From positions 197,796 through 261,795 of the forward strand of contig NZ_BSSE01000001.1 of NCBI RefSeq assembly GCF_030268965.1: a stretch of DNA of 64,000 nt, written 5' to 3'. Source of the stretch: Microtetraspora sp. NBRC 16547. GTDB taxonomy: Bacteria; Actinomycetota; Actinomycetes; Streptosporangiales; Streptosporangiaceae. Positions 45,147-54,137 of this stretch are shown here, piece by piece. Positions within the stretch are counted from its first letter, which is position 1; each line of letters begins with the position of its first letter. The notes below the pieces were generated by a model, which worked only from the letters and a program-made list of their open reading frames with translations, made no database searches and was not told the origin of the DNA. A program made the position numbers and the translations under genes.

Positions 45147-48100
45147 TCACGCGAGGCGCGGGGTGCCGAGGCCCGAGGGGGCGCCCCGGCGCCAGTCCGG
45201 GAGCAGTTCATCGATCAGCGCCTCCGTCTCGGGAGCCATGCCGCCTCCGTAGGGATGCGACGCGGACCTTCGGTGCATGCCGTCCACCACCGCGCGCAGC
45301 CGCGCGGGATCGCCGGTGGCGTGCGCGGCGCGCAGCAGGTCGCGCCAGAGCCCCTCGTCGTCTGCCGCGAGGAGCAGGCCGGCCCGGGCCGCCGCGACCG
45401 CGGCCTCGGCCTCGCCCCGCGCCAGCCGCAGCTCGCAGAGGCGGTGGGCGGCGTCGGCCACGCTCGCCGTGACGTCGTACTCGAGCGAGTCGGCGGCGAG
45501 CCAGGCGTACCGGCCCGCCGGTCGGCCGCTCAGCAGCGGCCCGCGCACCAGCCCGACGGCCTTCTCCAGGAGGAGAACCTCCGCCTCGGGATGCTGATCG
45601 CGGGACCGGCGGACCAGCTCCTGGAAGAGGTGCCAGTCGCTTCTGACCTCGGGGCCGAGCCGCAGCCGTCCCGCCTCGTCCAGGTGGACGTGGGGGCGGC
45701 CGTCGGCGTCGGCGCCGAGCCACTTCACCACGCGGGCGATGGTCGCGTCGCGCACCACCGCCTGCACGCCGCGCGGCCACAGGACGCCGCCGAGCACGAC
45801 GGGATGGACCCCCGCCGGGTGCCCCGCCAGATAGACGACCATCTCGTGCGCGAGCGCGGATCGGCCCTCCTCCAGGGGGTTCACCGGGCCGATCTCGATC
45901 GGGCCGAGGATGCGGACCTCGATCGACGGCGGCTCGTCGGGCACCCGTACCTCGGGCTCGGGCAGCGGCTCGCCGTCGGTGCGCTGAGCCGTACGGAACA
46001 GGTCGATGACGGCGGTGTAGTGGCGGCGCGGCAGCAGCTGGGCATCGACCTCGAACCCCAGGGCGTCGATCCTGGCCCGGTCGTCGTCGGTGATCTCCCA
46101 GGTCCAGGTGGCGTGCGGCATCCCGCCCGCCACGACGTACCCGGTGGCCGTGCGCGTCGCCTTGCCGAGCACCGCGAGGCGGCGCGCCTCGTCCTCGTCG
46201 GGACGGATCGCCGAGAGCAGGTAGTGCGGCGTCCAGACGGGGTCGTCCACCCGGGAGTGGATCCGCCCGGTGAGGACGTCTCCGGTCTCGTGGGCGGCGC
46301 GCTCCTCCAGTTCGGGCAGGACCTCGGCGAGGCTGCCCGCGATCCGGATCCGTTCGGGGGCGATCAGCGTCAGCTCCTCGCCGAACCCGACGAGGGTGAG
46401 CCGCATGTGGTCCGACCAGCGGTTAGTCGCCAGTTCCACCGCGAGCGCGGACATGGCGGCGACGGTTCGGGTGCCCTCCATGGCGACGACGCCCTGCGCG
46501 GCCTCCAGGTCGATGAGCACCCGGCCGCCGTCGGCGGTGCCCAGGGAGACCAGGCCGGGGTACGGCGCGGGCACTCCGGCGAGGTCCTGCTCGTCGATCC
46601 GGCGGCCCTCGTGCGCGTGGAGCCGCCAGACCTGCCCGCCGTCGCACGCCTCCCAGGGCTCTGGGGCGTCCAGGTCGGCGGGGTGGATCCACAGGTCGAG
46701 GCCCCTGCTGGACAGGTGGACCGCGTAGATCGTCGGCGGGCGCCTGCCCTGGTCGGCGAGCAGCCGGCCCAGCAGGCGCAGGCCCAGATCGAGCATGCGG
46801 CTGCCCGGAGCGTCGGCCCCGAGGCGGATCGCGACCTCGGCCCCGGCGGCGTCCCCTCTGGGCCGGACCACCCGCCGGCCGAACGCGCGCCGCCAGAGCT
46901 GCTCCCTGCGCCGCCGTCCCAGTACGGCGAGCAGCCCCGCCGCCGCCAGCGACGCCGCCGCGAGGTAGTCGGCCAGGTCGAGGCCACCGTCCTGCTCCTG
47001 CCCGTGGCGTCCGGCCAGAGAGGGTTCGCCGCGCGAGGATCGGTCGTCCGCCGCTCCCTGCCGGTCGTCCCTCGCGGACCTCTCCCGCGGTGACGGAACC
47101 GCTGACGAGTCGGCGTCGGCGGTCTCGTGGCGGGGTCGCTCCGTCAGGGCGGGCGGCGGCAACCGGAAATCGCCCTTCCCCGACGCCGGATCGCGGTTCT
47201 CGTGCCGCCCTGTGTCCCGCCCTGTGTCTCGGCCGGTGTCCTGGCCTGCTTCCTGGCCGCCGCCGAGGTCGTCATTCAGGTCGCCGCTGGTGTCCGTGGG
47301 CATGCGGGGGTGGTGTTCCAGCGTGGTCGGCCGGTCCTCGTCCGCGGGGACGATCAGGACGTTCCTCGCGTCGTCCGGCATGTCGAGGACCCAGCCCGGC
47401 CTGATCAGGTCGGCCATCCGCAACCGGCTGCCGTCGGGCTGCTGCTTGTGCTGGTTGAGCCGGTAGATCTCGGGATAGCGGCGGCCGTCCCCGAGGCACT
47501 TGTCGGCGATCTCCCACAGGCTCTCGTGGTGCCGCCCATGCGGCGGCTGCACGACGTAGACCTTCTTGACCTCGCGGGCCTGGAGCGGCGGGCGATCGTC
47601 GCTCGTGACGATCGGCGCGGACAGCGTGGCCGCCTGGGGGCGGATCGCGGGGGTCGTGCCGCCCCCCGTGCCCGGCCCGATCACCGGGACGGCCACCGCC
47701 GCCGCCGCGAACAGCAGCAGCACCGCGGAGACGAGCCGGTGGGCGAGTGCCTGGGTGCCTCCGGACAGGGGCACCCGCGCGGGCATTCCCACCCGGCGGA
47801 TCCCGGCGTACACCTCGACGATCACGCAGACGAACAGCTGCAGCCAGGCCAGCCACACCAGCAGGACGAGGATCGCGATGACCGTCTCCGGGCCGACGTC
47901 GCTCGTGAGCAGGTCCAGGTCGCGCAGCTCGGGCCGCAGCGGCGGCCCGGCCAGCCTGATCAGCGCGTACGGCACGCCGCCCACGAGAGCGGCCAGGGCC
48001 AGCAAGGCGGCGATCCCGGCGAGGATGTCACGCGGCGTCCGTTTCGGCGGGATGCGCACCGGCCGCCGGGCGGCCCGGCGGCCGGGCTGCCGGTGCGGGT

Positions 48101-48425
48101 GCGGGTGCGAAGCGGGCCGCTGGAAGGTCGAGAAGGCCGACGGGTCCGGATCACGGGTCGGCGACCGGGTGGAGCGCGTGTCGGACGGCGGCACGGGATC
48201 ACGGGCAGGGGGCAGCGCGGGCGGCAGTGTCGGCTTCAGGTTCGGCGACACGTTCGGCGGCACGTTCGGCGGCAGGGTGGTCGGGGCTGCGGGCGCCGGC
48301 GGCGTCCGCTGCCCGGGAGGGCGGCCACCGCCAGGAGGACGGCCGCCACCGGGAGGGCGGCCCGCTCCACGGGGGCGGCGCGGCGATCCCGAGCCGCGCG
48401 GCCACGAGTTCCCGTCACCGGTCAT
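45147..48425 (-). CDS. Membrane LysM protein with C-terminal BTAD domain
   Basis: A 1092-residue protein. Residues 1-115 are Pro/Arg-rich. Three hydrophobic segments follow (ILAGIAALLALAALVGG; AILVLLVWLAWLQLFVCVIV; LVSAVLLLFAAAAVAV). A LysM-like domain lies near 290-350 (SLWEIADKCLGDGRRYPEIY, GWVLDMPDD), then a charged linker, a fourth hydrophobic segment (LADYLAAASLAAAGLLAVLG) and a large cytosolic part. The last 260 residues (VRILGPIEIGPVN onward) match the winged-helix plus bacterial transcriptional activation (BTAD) layout of SARP regulators. ATG 48425 overlaps the stop of the TadG-like gene. It may link envelope state to pilus expression (inference). Confidence 0.87.
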   Translation of the reverse strand: MTGDGNSWPRGSGSPRRPRGAGRPPGGGRPPGGGRPPGQRTPPAPAAPTTLPPNVPPNVSPNLKPTLPPALPPARDPVPPSDTRSTRSPTRDPDPSAFSTFQRPASHPHPHRQPGRRAARRPVRIPPKRTPRDILAGIAALLALAALVGGVPYALIRLAGPPLRPELRDLDLLTSDVGPETVIAILVLLVWLAWLQLFVCVIVEVYAGIRRVGMPARVPLSGGTQALAHRLVSAVLLLFAAAAVAVPVIGPGTGGGTTPAIRPQAATLSAPIVTSDDRPPLQAREVKKVYVVQPPHGRHHESLWEIADKCLGDGRRYPEIYRLNQHKQQPDGSRLRMADLIRPGWVLDMPDDARNVLIVPADEDRPTTLEHHPRMPTDTSGDLNDDLGGGQEAGQDTGRDTGRDTGRHENRDPASGKGDFRLPPPALTERPRHETADADSSAVPSPRERSARDDRQGAADDRSSRGEPSLAGRHGQEQDGGLDLADYLAAASLAAAGLLAVLGRRRREQLWRRAFGRRVVRPRGDAAGAEVAIRLGADAPGSRMLDLGLRLLGRLLADQGRRPPTIYAVHLSSRGLDLWIHPADLDAPEPWEACDGGQVWRLHAHEGRRIDEQDLAGVPAPYPGLVSLGTADGGRVLIDLEAAQGVVAMEGTRTVAAMSALAVELATNRWSDHMRLTLVGFGEELTLIAPERIRIAGSLAEVLPELEERAAHETGDVLTGRIHSRVDDPVWTPHYLLSAIRPDEDEARRLAVLGKATRTATGYVVAGGMPHATWTWEITDDDRARIDALGFEVDAQLLPRRHYTAVIDLFRTAQRTDGEPLPEPEVRVPDEPPSIEVRILGPIEIGPVNPLEEGRSALAHEMVVYLAGHPAGVHPVVLGGVLWPRGVQAVVRDATIARVVKWLGADADGRPHVHLDEAGRLRLGPEVRSDWHLFQELVRRSRDQHPEAEVLLLEKAVGLVRGPLLSGRPAGRYAWLAADSLEYDVTASVADAAHRLCELRLARGEAEAAVAAARAGLLLAADDEGLWRDLLRAAHATGDPARLRAVVDGMHRRSASHPYGGGMAPETEALIDELLPDWRRGAPSGLGTPRLA

Positions 48426-48886
48426 GCGTCCCCCGCGTCCGGCCCGGCAGTGGCGGTCGCCGCCATCTCCGAGCCGCCGAATCCGAGCATCGACAAGAAC
48501 ACGGCGTCCCAGCGGACACCGACCTCGACGGTCACCTCCGCCTGGGCGCCGCCGATCTCGCACCGCTTCAACTGCACGGCCTGGTCGTCGTGCGCACTCA
48601 CGATCTCCCGCGCCCGGCCGCACACGGCACCCTCGTCGGCGAGCAGCCGGACCTGGCCAGTGGCGCGCAGCGCCTCCACGTCGATCTGGTCGGCCGCGGC
48701 GCGGGCGCCCTGCTCGGCGACGTCGGCGGCCCTGAGCCGGGCGTTGATGGCCGCCCCGCCGTCGACGAGCAGCCCCGCGAGCAGGAACACCGCCACTGAG
48801 AAGATCACCACGAAGACCGACATCGATCCCCGCTCGGCCCCTGCGCGTCGCTCGTGTGGGCACCGAGGTCCGTGCCTTCGGGTCAC
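48422..48886 (-). CDS. TadG-like pilus assembly protein
   Basis: A 154-residue protein. A short basic start (TRRHGPRCPHERRAGAERGS) precedes one hydrophobic helix MSVFVVIFSVAVFLLAGLLV and the DGGAAINARLRAADVAEQGA motif typical of the TadE/TadG group. A Cys pair lies in the outer part. GTG 48886 overlaps the upstream stop (GTGA). It is probably a minor pseudopilin. Confidence 0.85.
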   Translation of the reverse strand: MTRRHGPRCPHERRAGAERGSMSVFVVIFSVAVFLLAGLLVDGGAAINARLRAADVAEQGARAAADQIDVEALRATGQVRLLADEGAVCGRAREIVSAHDDQAVQLKRCEIGGAQAEVTVEVGVRWDAVFLSMLGFGGSEMAATATAGPDAGDA

Positions 48887-49320
48887 TCCACCCTCCGGAA
48901 CTGCTCCAGCGGGACGACGGACGTCCCTTTCATCCGCCGCGTCGCGCCGAACCCGAGGAACTCCAGGTCCAGCTCGCAGGTCACGGCGACGTGGACGACG
49001 CCGCCCTCCTTCCATTCGGTGCCCGACAGGCCGACCTCGGGAGCGCATTGGCCGGAAAGCGCGGCCTCGGCCGTCTCCTTCGCCGCGGACTCGGCCTCGG
49101 AGCGGGTCCGCTGGACCGACGCCGCGCGGGCCGCGTCCCTGGCCGCGCCGTTGACCTCCCCCTGGGCCTCGACGACCCGGCCCGCTCCGACGAGGAACAT
49201 GAGGAAGAGCAGGAAGACGGGCGCGAGCATCACGGTCTCGGCCGTCATCGACCCGCCGTCCCGCGATTTGGAGTGGGGGCGGGCCGTCGTGGGCGGCGGG
49301 AGCCGTACGGGCCGGGTCAT
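48883..49320 (-). CDS. TadE-family minor pilin
   Basis: A 145-residue protein. The prepilin-like junction SRDGGSMTAETVMLAPVFLL leads into a single hydrophobic helix, then GEVNGAARDAARAASVQRT and an outer domain with two cysteines. ATG 49320 overlaps the preceding TadE stop. It probably initiates or caps the Flp pilus. Confidence 0.88.
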   Translation of the reverse strand: MTRPVRLPPPTTARPHSKSRDGGSMTAETVMLAPVFLLFLMFLVGAGRVVEAQGEVNGAARDAARAASVQRTRSEAESAAKETAEAALSGQCAPEVGLSGTEWKEGGVVHVAVTCELDLEFLGFGATRRMKGTSVVPLEQFRRVE

Positions 49321-49886
49321 CGGCAGCCGTCCGAACCGTCGTCGGGCCGGAAGCACTCGATGGGACCGCCGAAGCTCGCCGTGATGGTGAACGTCATCTC
49401 GGGGAGCAGCGGCACCACCTGGACGGCGCTGCCGGTGACCTCGACGCCGCGCTGGTCGCCGCGTTCCCAGGCCCGGGCCGTGGCGTTCTTGAGGATCTTG
49501 GGCCCGACCGCCCGCACGATCTGCTCGGCCTTCGCCTCGGCATCGCCCTGCCAGCCCTCCGAGGTCCCGGCGGCACGGGCCAGCCTGGCCCCTTCCCTGG
49601 CGGCGGCGTCGGCGACCTGCCGGCCATGGAACCAGAGCGTGAGCTGTACGACGAGGAGCACCACGGCCAGCACGATCGGCATGATCATGGCGAGCTCGAT
49701 GACGGTGGCCCCCCGATCGCGCGCGGACCGGGACACCACAGACCGGGCCACCACAGACCGCGCCACCACGGGCCGGGCCACCACAGACCGCGCCACCACA
49801 GACCGCGCCACCACGGGCCGGGCCACCACGGACGGGGTTACCGCAGACTGGACCACCACGGGCCGGGCCACCGGGGACGGGGTCAC
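49317..49886 (-). CDS. TadE-family minor pilin with N-terminal pentapeptide repeats
   Basis: A 189-residue protein. The family core is normal: SARDRGATVIELAMIMPIVL, a hydrophobic helix and QVADAAAREGARLARAAG. Before it lie ten tandem pentapeptides (VVARS, VVARP and variants) at residues about 5-54, an unusually long leader for a TadE protein. GTG 49886 overlaps the Flp pilin stop, which supports translation through the repeats. An in-frame internal start after the repeats cannot be excluded. Confidence 0.85.
   Translation of the reverse strand: MTPSPVARPVVVQSAVTPSVVARPVVARSVVARSVVARPVVARSVVARSVVSRSARDRGATVIELAMIMPIVLAVVLLVVQLTLWFHGRQVADAAAREGARLARAAGTSEGWQGDAEAKAEQIVRAVGPKILKNATARAWERGDQRGVEVTGSAVQVVPLLPEMTFTITASFGGPIECFRPDDGSDGCR
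49726..49875 (-). repeat. Ten 15-bp tandem repeats in the tadE leader
   Basis: Consecutive 15-mers of the type GACCG(G/C)GCCACCAC(A/G) on the plus strand encode pentapeptides on the minus strand. Inner units are nearly identical and outer ones diverged. Length changes would keep frame. Confidence 0.92.
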
Positions 49887-50149
49887 TCTGAACCGCCGTC
49901 GAACTGACCTCCCCCGCCGCCCCCGCCGCCGCCACCGCCACCGCCGCCACCGCCTCCGCCGCCGAAGTTGGAGGTGATGTCGGCTTCCTTCTGGGTGACC
50001 AGGTTCTTGATGAGGGTGGCCAGGCCGAGGGCGACTCCGGCGATGATCGCCGTGATGATCACCCATTCGACGGCCGAGGCCCCCTTGCTCGGCGCGTTAC
50101 GGGCGCGGTCGATCCGCACGTGGAGCATCGCGATCAAATAGGTGAGCAT
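49883..50149 (-). CDS. Flp-type pilin with polyglycine tail
   Basis: An 88-residue pilin. The leader (MLTYLIAMLHVRIDRARNAP) precedes the conserved SKGASAVEWVIITAIIAGVA hydrophobic core of Flp pilins with its Glu at position 28. Residues 63-81 are 19 consecutive glycines, followed by QFDGGSE. Flp pilins form the major fibre subunit after cleavage by a prepilin peptidase. The glycine tail should be extracellular. Confidence 0.9.
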   Translation of the reverse strand: MLTYLIAMLHVRIDRARNAPSKGASAVEWVIITAIIAGVALGLATLIKNLVTQKEADITSNFGGGGGGGGGGGGGGGGGGGQFDGGSE

Positions 50150-51088
50150 CTATGCCCCCAACATCTTCATGGCCGCCGGAAAACTGAGGAAGATCACGAA
50201 CCCGGCGCACAGCAGGAGCTGGGCGACGAGCATCGACTGGGACCGCTCCCCCGCCTTGCCCTCGACCTCGGCGAGCTCCCGTCGCCGGAGCGTCGCGGCG
50301 CGCGCGGTGAGCGAGGAGCGGACCTTGGCGCCGTCGTCGGCGACCAGGCCGAGCGCGGCGGACAGGTCGCGCAGCTCGTCCACGTTGATCTCGTCGCCGA
50401 GCTGGCCGAGGGCCTGCCACGGGGTGATGCCGACGATGCGTGCGTTGCCGAGCGCCTCGCGGATGCGTTCCATGGCCCAGTTGGCGCCCGCCCCGGAGCT
50501 CCCGGTGGGGCTGCCGACGGCGACCGCCATCATCAGGGCCTCCGGGACGCCGCGGCCCCCCGCGAGGTTCATCGCGACCAGGTCGAGGAACGCGCCGACC
50601 GCGTGCCGGAAGTCGCGGCGGCGCACCCCCGCGTCCCGCCGGATCTGCAGGTCGGGCAGCAGGAAGAAGACCGCGGAGACCGCCAGCGCGGACCAGAGCG
50701 GGATGCCCAGCGACAGACCCAGGTCCATCAGCGCCAGCCAGCCGACCAGGAGGGGGAAGACCAGCAGCCCCGCCGCCGCGAGCAGGACCTTCGTCGCGAG
50801 GAACCCCTCGAAGGACTTGCCGAGCAGCGCCAGGTCGGCCCGGGTGGAGCGCGCCTCCCACCCCCTCGCCGCGTAGAAGCGCGCGAGCCGTACGCCGAGG
50901 TCACGGCGGAACGCGCTGACCTGCTCGTCCGGCGCGATGAGCGGCGCCTTCGGCAGGTCTTCGCCAGCGCGCGCCAGGTCCAGTGCGGTCAGCCGGGCGA
51001 ACAGCCCGGGCCGGGGCGGGAAGAGCGCCCGGAAGAGCAGGAAGAGGCCCAGGCCGAGTACGGCTCCCGCCAGCGCCGGCTCCGTCAT
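50150..51088 (-). CDS. Tad pilus membrane protein TadC-like
   Basis: A 312-residue type II secretion F-domain protein: N-terminal helix, two central hydrophobic segments, the F-domain (FRHAVGAFLDLVAMNLAGGR, QALGQLGDEINVDELRDLSA) and a C-terminal helix. It forms the inner-membrane platform with TadB. The TadB stop overlaps its start. Confidence 0.92.
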   Translation of the reverse strand: MTEPALAGAVLGLGLFLLFRALFPPRPGLFARLTALDLARAGEDLPKAPLIAPDEQVSAFRRDLGVRLARFYAARGWEARSTRADLALLGKSFEGFLATKVLLAAAGLLVFPLLVGWLALMDLGLSLGIPLWSALAVSAVFFLLPDLQIRRDAGVRRRDFRHAVGAFLDLVAMNLAGGRGVPEALMMAVAVGSPTGSSGAGANWAMERIREALGNARIVGITPWQALGQLGDEINVDELRDLSAALGLVADDGAKVRSSLTARAATLRRRELAEVEGKAGERSQSMLVAQLLLCAGFVIFLSFPAAMKMLGA

Positions 51089-52047
51089 CGCTTTCCCCCC
51101 GTCCGGAGCGTGTGGTCGTCCGCGACGTCATCGCGCGCCTCACCGCCCCTCCCCGCCGCGCCCTGCCCGCCCGTGCCCTGCCCGCCTGTGCCCGCGTACG
51201 GCGCGAGGATGCGGGCGGGCTTGTCGAAGCGGGCCAGCCGGCGCATCCACGCGAACCCTGCGCCGAACAGCCCCGCCACCACGACGAGGACGGCCTGGCC
51301 GAGCAGTGAGCCGTACTCCTCGACGTACGAACGGTTGAAGATCACGAGAGCGGCGGCGAAGGCCAGCGCCGTGCCGACCACGATCTGCACGCTCTTGCGG
51401 GTGGAGCGGCGCTCGGCCTCGACCCGCCGCCGCATGTCGAGCTCCTCGCGGGCGGAGACGGCCAGCGCGGACAGCACGTCGCGCAGGCCGGGGCCGCGCA
51501 GCCGCGAGTTGAGGATCAGCGCCGCGACGACGAGGTCGGCGGAGGGGTCGTCCAGCTCGTCGGCGAACATCCGGAGCGCGTCCGCCAGGGGCATGCGGGA
51601 GTGCAGCCGGTCCACGAGCGCGAGCAGGTGCGGCCGGAGCATGGGCGCGGCCGCCCGGATGGACGACGGGATGGCCTGTTCGAGCCCGGCGGCCCCAGCG
51701 ATCGTGTCCCGCAGCGACTCGGTCCACGCGGCCAGCCCCTCCAGGCGCCGCATGGCGGCGCGCTCCTCCGACGCGCCGCCGGTGAGGCCACGCCAGGCCA
51801 GGACGAGCAGCACGGCGCCGACCGCCACCACCGGCCACCCCGTGACCAGCAGGACGACGACCCCGACGATCACCGCGACGGCCGTCCGGGTGGAGAGCGT
51901 CCTGAGCAGCTCCAGCCATCCGGCCTTCCCGTCGGGACCGGCGGGCCGGGGGCGCACGCCGTACAGGGCGAGGGCGAGGAGGAACAGGCCACCGCCCGCC
52001 ACCGCGCCGGCCAGCAGCGCCAGCGGATCGAACACCCCGGCGGGCAT
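51085..52047 (-). CDS. Tad pilus membrane protein TadB-like
   Basis: A 320-residue platform protein with an N-terminal helix, paired central segments (VAVIVGVVVLLVTGWPVVAV), an F-domain (LAAWTESLRDTIAGAAGLEQ, ADALRMFADELDDPSADLVV) and C-terminal helices, ending in a Gly/Asp-rich cytosolic tail. ATG 52047 shares one base with the CpaF stop (TGATG); GTG 52056 is an alternative. Confidence 0.92.
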   Translation of the reverse strand: MPAGVFDPLALLAGAVAGGGLFLLALALYGVRPRPAGPDGKAGWLELLRTLSTRTAVAVIVGVVVLLVTGWPVVAVGAVLLVLAWRGLTGGASEERAAMRRLEGLAAWTESLRDTIAGAAGLEQAIPSSIRAAAPMLRPHLLALVDRLHSRMPLADALRMFADELDDPSADLVVAALILNSRLRGPGLRDVLSALAVSAREELDMRRRVEAERRSTRKSVQIVVGTALAFAAALVIFNRSYVEEYGSLLGQAVLVVVAGLFGAGFAWMRRLARFDKPARILAPYAGTGGQGTGGQGAAGRGGEARDDVADDHTLRTGGKR

Positions 52048-53366
52048 CAGCGCCACACCTCCTGCGCGGGGTCGTAACCGTGCGCGGCCAGCTCGTCCAG
52101 GCAGGAGATCGGGGCGTGCGGGACGACGCGGTCGCCGGCGGCGATGAAGACCTCCGAGGACAGCACCCGTCCGTCGCAGCCCGTGACCTCGCGGACGCTG
52201 GACACGAAGCGCCGGAGCGTCCCGCCACGGTGGTAGTCGTTGCGCTTCTCGATGAAGACGACGAAGTCGATCGCGCCCGCGATGAGCATGTGGGTCGCCT
52301 CGATGGGGAGCCGCTCGTCGGCCTGCAGGGCGTACGTCGCGATGCGGTTGAAGACCTCCATCGAGGAGTTGGCGTGGATCGTGGAGAGCGAGCCGTCGTT
52401 GCCCTGCGTCATCGCGTTGAGCATCGTGACGATCTCGTCGCCGAGGACCTCGCCGACGATGACCCGCGAGGGGTTCATCCGCAGCGAGCGCCGGACGAGC
52501 TCGGCCATGGTGATCTCACCCTGCCCCTCGGAGTTCGGCAGGCGCTGCTCGAACGCGACCACGTTGGGATGGAGCTCAGGGAACTGGTCGAGGCCGAGTT
52601 CGAGCGCGCGCTCGACCGTGATGAGCCGCTCGGCCGCCGGGATCTCGTTGGCCAGTGCCCGCAGCAGCGTCGTCTTCCCCGCGTTGGTCGATCCGGCGAT
52701 CATGAGGTTCTTGCGCGCGGCCACCGCGGCGGCCAGGAAGCGGCCCAGCTCGGGCGCGAGCGTGCCGTTGCCCACCAGGTCGCTGAGGAACACCTTGCCC
52801 AGGCGGGCCCGCCGGATCGACACGGCCGGCCGGACGGTGACGTCCATGACGGCCGAGAGCCGGGAGCCGTCGGGCAGGCGCAGGTCGAGCTGCGGGTTCG
52901 CCGTGTCGAACGGCCGGGACGACAGGCCGGAGTACGCCGCCAGGATCTGGATGAGCTCGATCAGCTCGTCGTCGGAGTCGGCGACGGGCTCGTGCGCGAT
53001 CTCCTGGCCGTCGGCGTAGCTCACGAACACCCGGTCGCAGCCGTTGATGTCGATGTTCTCGACCTCGGGGTCGTCCAGGAACGGCTGGAGGCGGCCCACG
53101 CCGAACAGCGCGGCGTGGATGCCGGCGGCGAGCGCCTCCTCCTCATCGGCGGTGGGCGGGGTGCGGCCGACGCCGATCTCGCCCCTGGCGTACTCCTCGA
53201 GGACCTGGGCGATCAGCGCGCGGGCGAACTGCCGCTCGTCCTCCCCCGTCATCGGGGGGACGCCGCTCGCCTGGTCCAGCCGCCGCTGATGGGCCAGCCG
53301 GTCGCCGACCTCCTGGCGGAACCGTTTCACCAGCGCGTGGTCGACGCCGGCCTGCTGCCCGCTCAT
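52047..53366 (-). CDS. Pilus assembly ATPase CpaF/TadA-like
   Basis: A 439-residue secretion ATPase. It has the N-terminal domain (VENIDINGCDRVFV), Walker A GSTNAGKTT at residues 225-233 with Lys231, the Asp box/Walker B region MNPSRVIVGEVLGDEIVTML and the His box GNDGSLSTIHANS. It drives pilus assembly. ATG 53366 overlaps the upstream CpaE stop. Confidence 0.96.
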   Translation of the reverse strand: MSGQQAGVDHALVKRFRQEVGDRLAHQRRLDQASGVPPMTGEDERQFARALIAQVLEEYARGEIGVGRTPPTADEEEALAAGIHAALFGVGRLQPFLDDPEVENIDINGCDRVFVSYADGQEIAHEPVADSDDELIELIQILAAYSGLSSRPFDTANPQLDLRLPDGSRLSAVMDVTVRPAVSIRRARLGKVFLSDLVGNGTLAPELGRFLAAAVAARKNLMIAGSTNAGKTTLLRALANEIPAAERLITVERALELGLDQFPELHPNVVAFEQRLPNSEGQGEITMAELVRRSLRMNPSRVIVGEVLGDEIVTMLNAMTQGNDGSLSTIHANSSMEVFNRIATYALQADERLPIEATHMLIAGAIDFVVFIEKRNDYHRGGTLRRFVSSVREVTGCDGRVLSSEVFIAAGDRVVPHAPISCLDELAAHGYDPAQEVWR

Positions 53367-54136
53367 CGGCTCGCTCCGCTCCGGTCCGTCCGCTCCCCGG
53401 CCGCCGTCTCCGGCGAGAGCAGCGCGGCGAGCCGCCCGGCCAGCTCGCGCGCGGTGCGGATCAGCAGGCTGCGGTCCAGCCGCCCGCCCCACTGGCCACG
53501 CAGCAGCTCGGCGCCCTTCGGGTCGTGCGCGAGGCCGGCCACGAACGCGACGTCCCAGGGCGCGACGATGCGCCGGACCTCCTCGATCGACGCGCGGTAC
53601 GACCGGGGGTCGGCGACCACGACCACAACGGGCCGGCCGTCCAGCAGGGCCAGCCGCTCGCGCAGATGGGCGACGTGGTCGAGGCTCGGCCGGGTGAAGA
53701 GCACGACCTGGGCGGCCTCCGCGATCAGGTCGCCCACCTCGGCGTGCGCGCCGAGGCGGCCGCAGTCGGCCAGCACGTCGGCGTGCGGCAGCGCGGCCAG
53801 CGACCGGCCGAGCGGACCCCACAACCAGGTGAGCCCCCCGGCCTGCTCGCCGTGGGTCAGACCGGTGAGGACGTCCAGACCGCCGACGAGCTTCTGCGTG
53901 TGCTCGTAGATCTGGTCGGCGTGCAGCCCGCGCCGGGCGACCGCGCCCAGGCTGAGCAGGCCGCGGCCGGGATTCAGCACGCCGCCGTCGTGGGCCGGCA
54001 GCCGGTACGCGAGGTCGCCGCCGGACGGGTCGCACTCGGCCAGCAGCACCGGACGCGGCCATACCGCTCCGAGGGCGGTCGCCGCGGTGGTCACGCCGGG
54101 CGCCCCCTTGTCGGCGGCGAGGACGATGAGGGCCAC
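53363..54136 (-). CDS. CpaE/MinD-like P-loop protein of the Tad locus
   Basis: A 257-residue protein with the deviant Walker-like start LIVLAADKGAPGVTTAATAL and LLAECDPSGGDLAYRL. The loop lacks the canonical GK-T of active ParA/MinD (GAPGVTT keeps only the tail), so ATPase activity is uncertain. It probably positions the pilus machine. It starts one base after the SAF gene. Confidence 0.87.
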   Translation of the reverse strand: MALIVLAADKGAPGVTTAATALGAVWPRPVLLAECDPSGGDLAYRLPAHDGGVLNPGRGLLSLGAVARRGLHADQIYEHTQKLVGGLDVLTGLTHGEQAGGLTWLWGPLGRSLAALPHADVLADCGRLGAHAEVGDLIAEAAQVVLFTRPSLDHVAHLRERLALLDGRPVVVVVADPRSYRASIEEVRRIVAPWDVAFVAGLAHDPKGAELLRGQWGGRLDRSLLIRTARELAGRLAALLSPETAAGERTDRSGASR

Positions 54137-54137
54137 G

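Noticed and set aside
45147-48863. N-terminal extension of the LysM/BTAD protein beyond 48425
   Set aside because: It would overlap nearly all of the TadG-like gene and is Arg/Gly-rich noise; ATG 48425 fits the overlap pattern of the operon.
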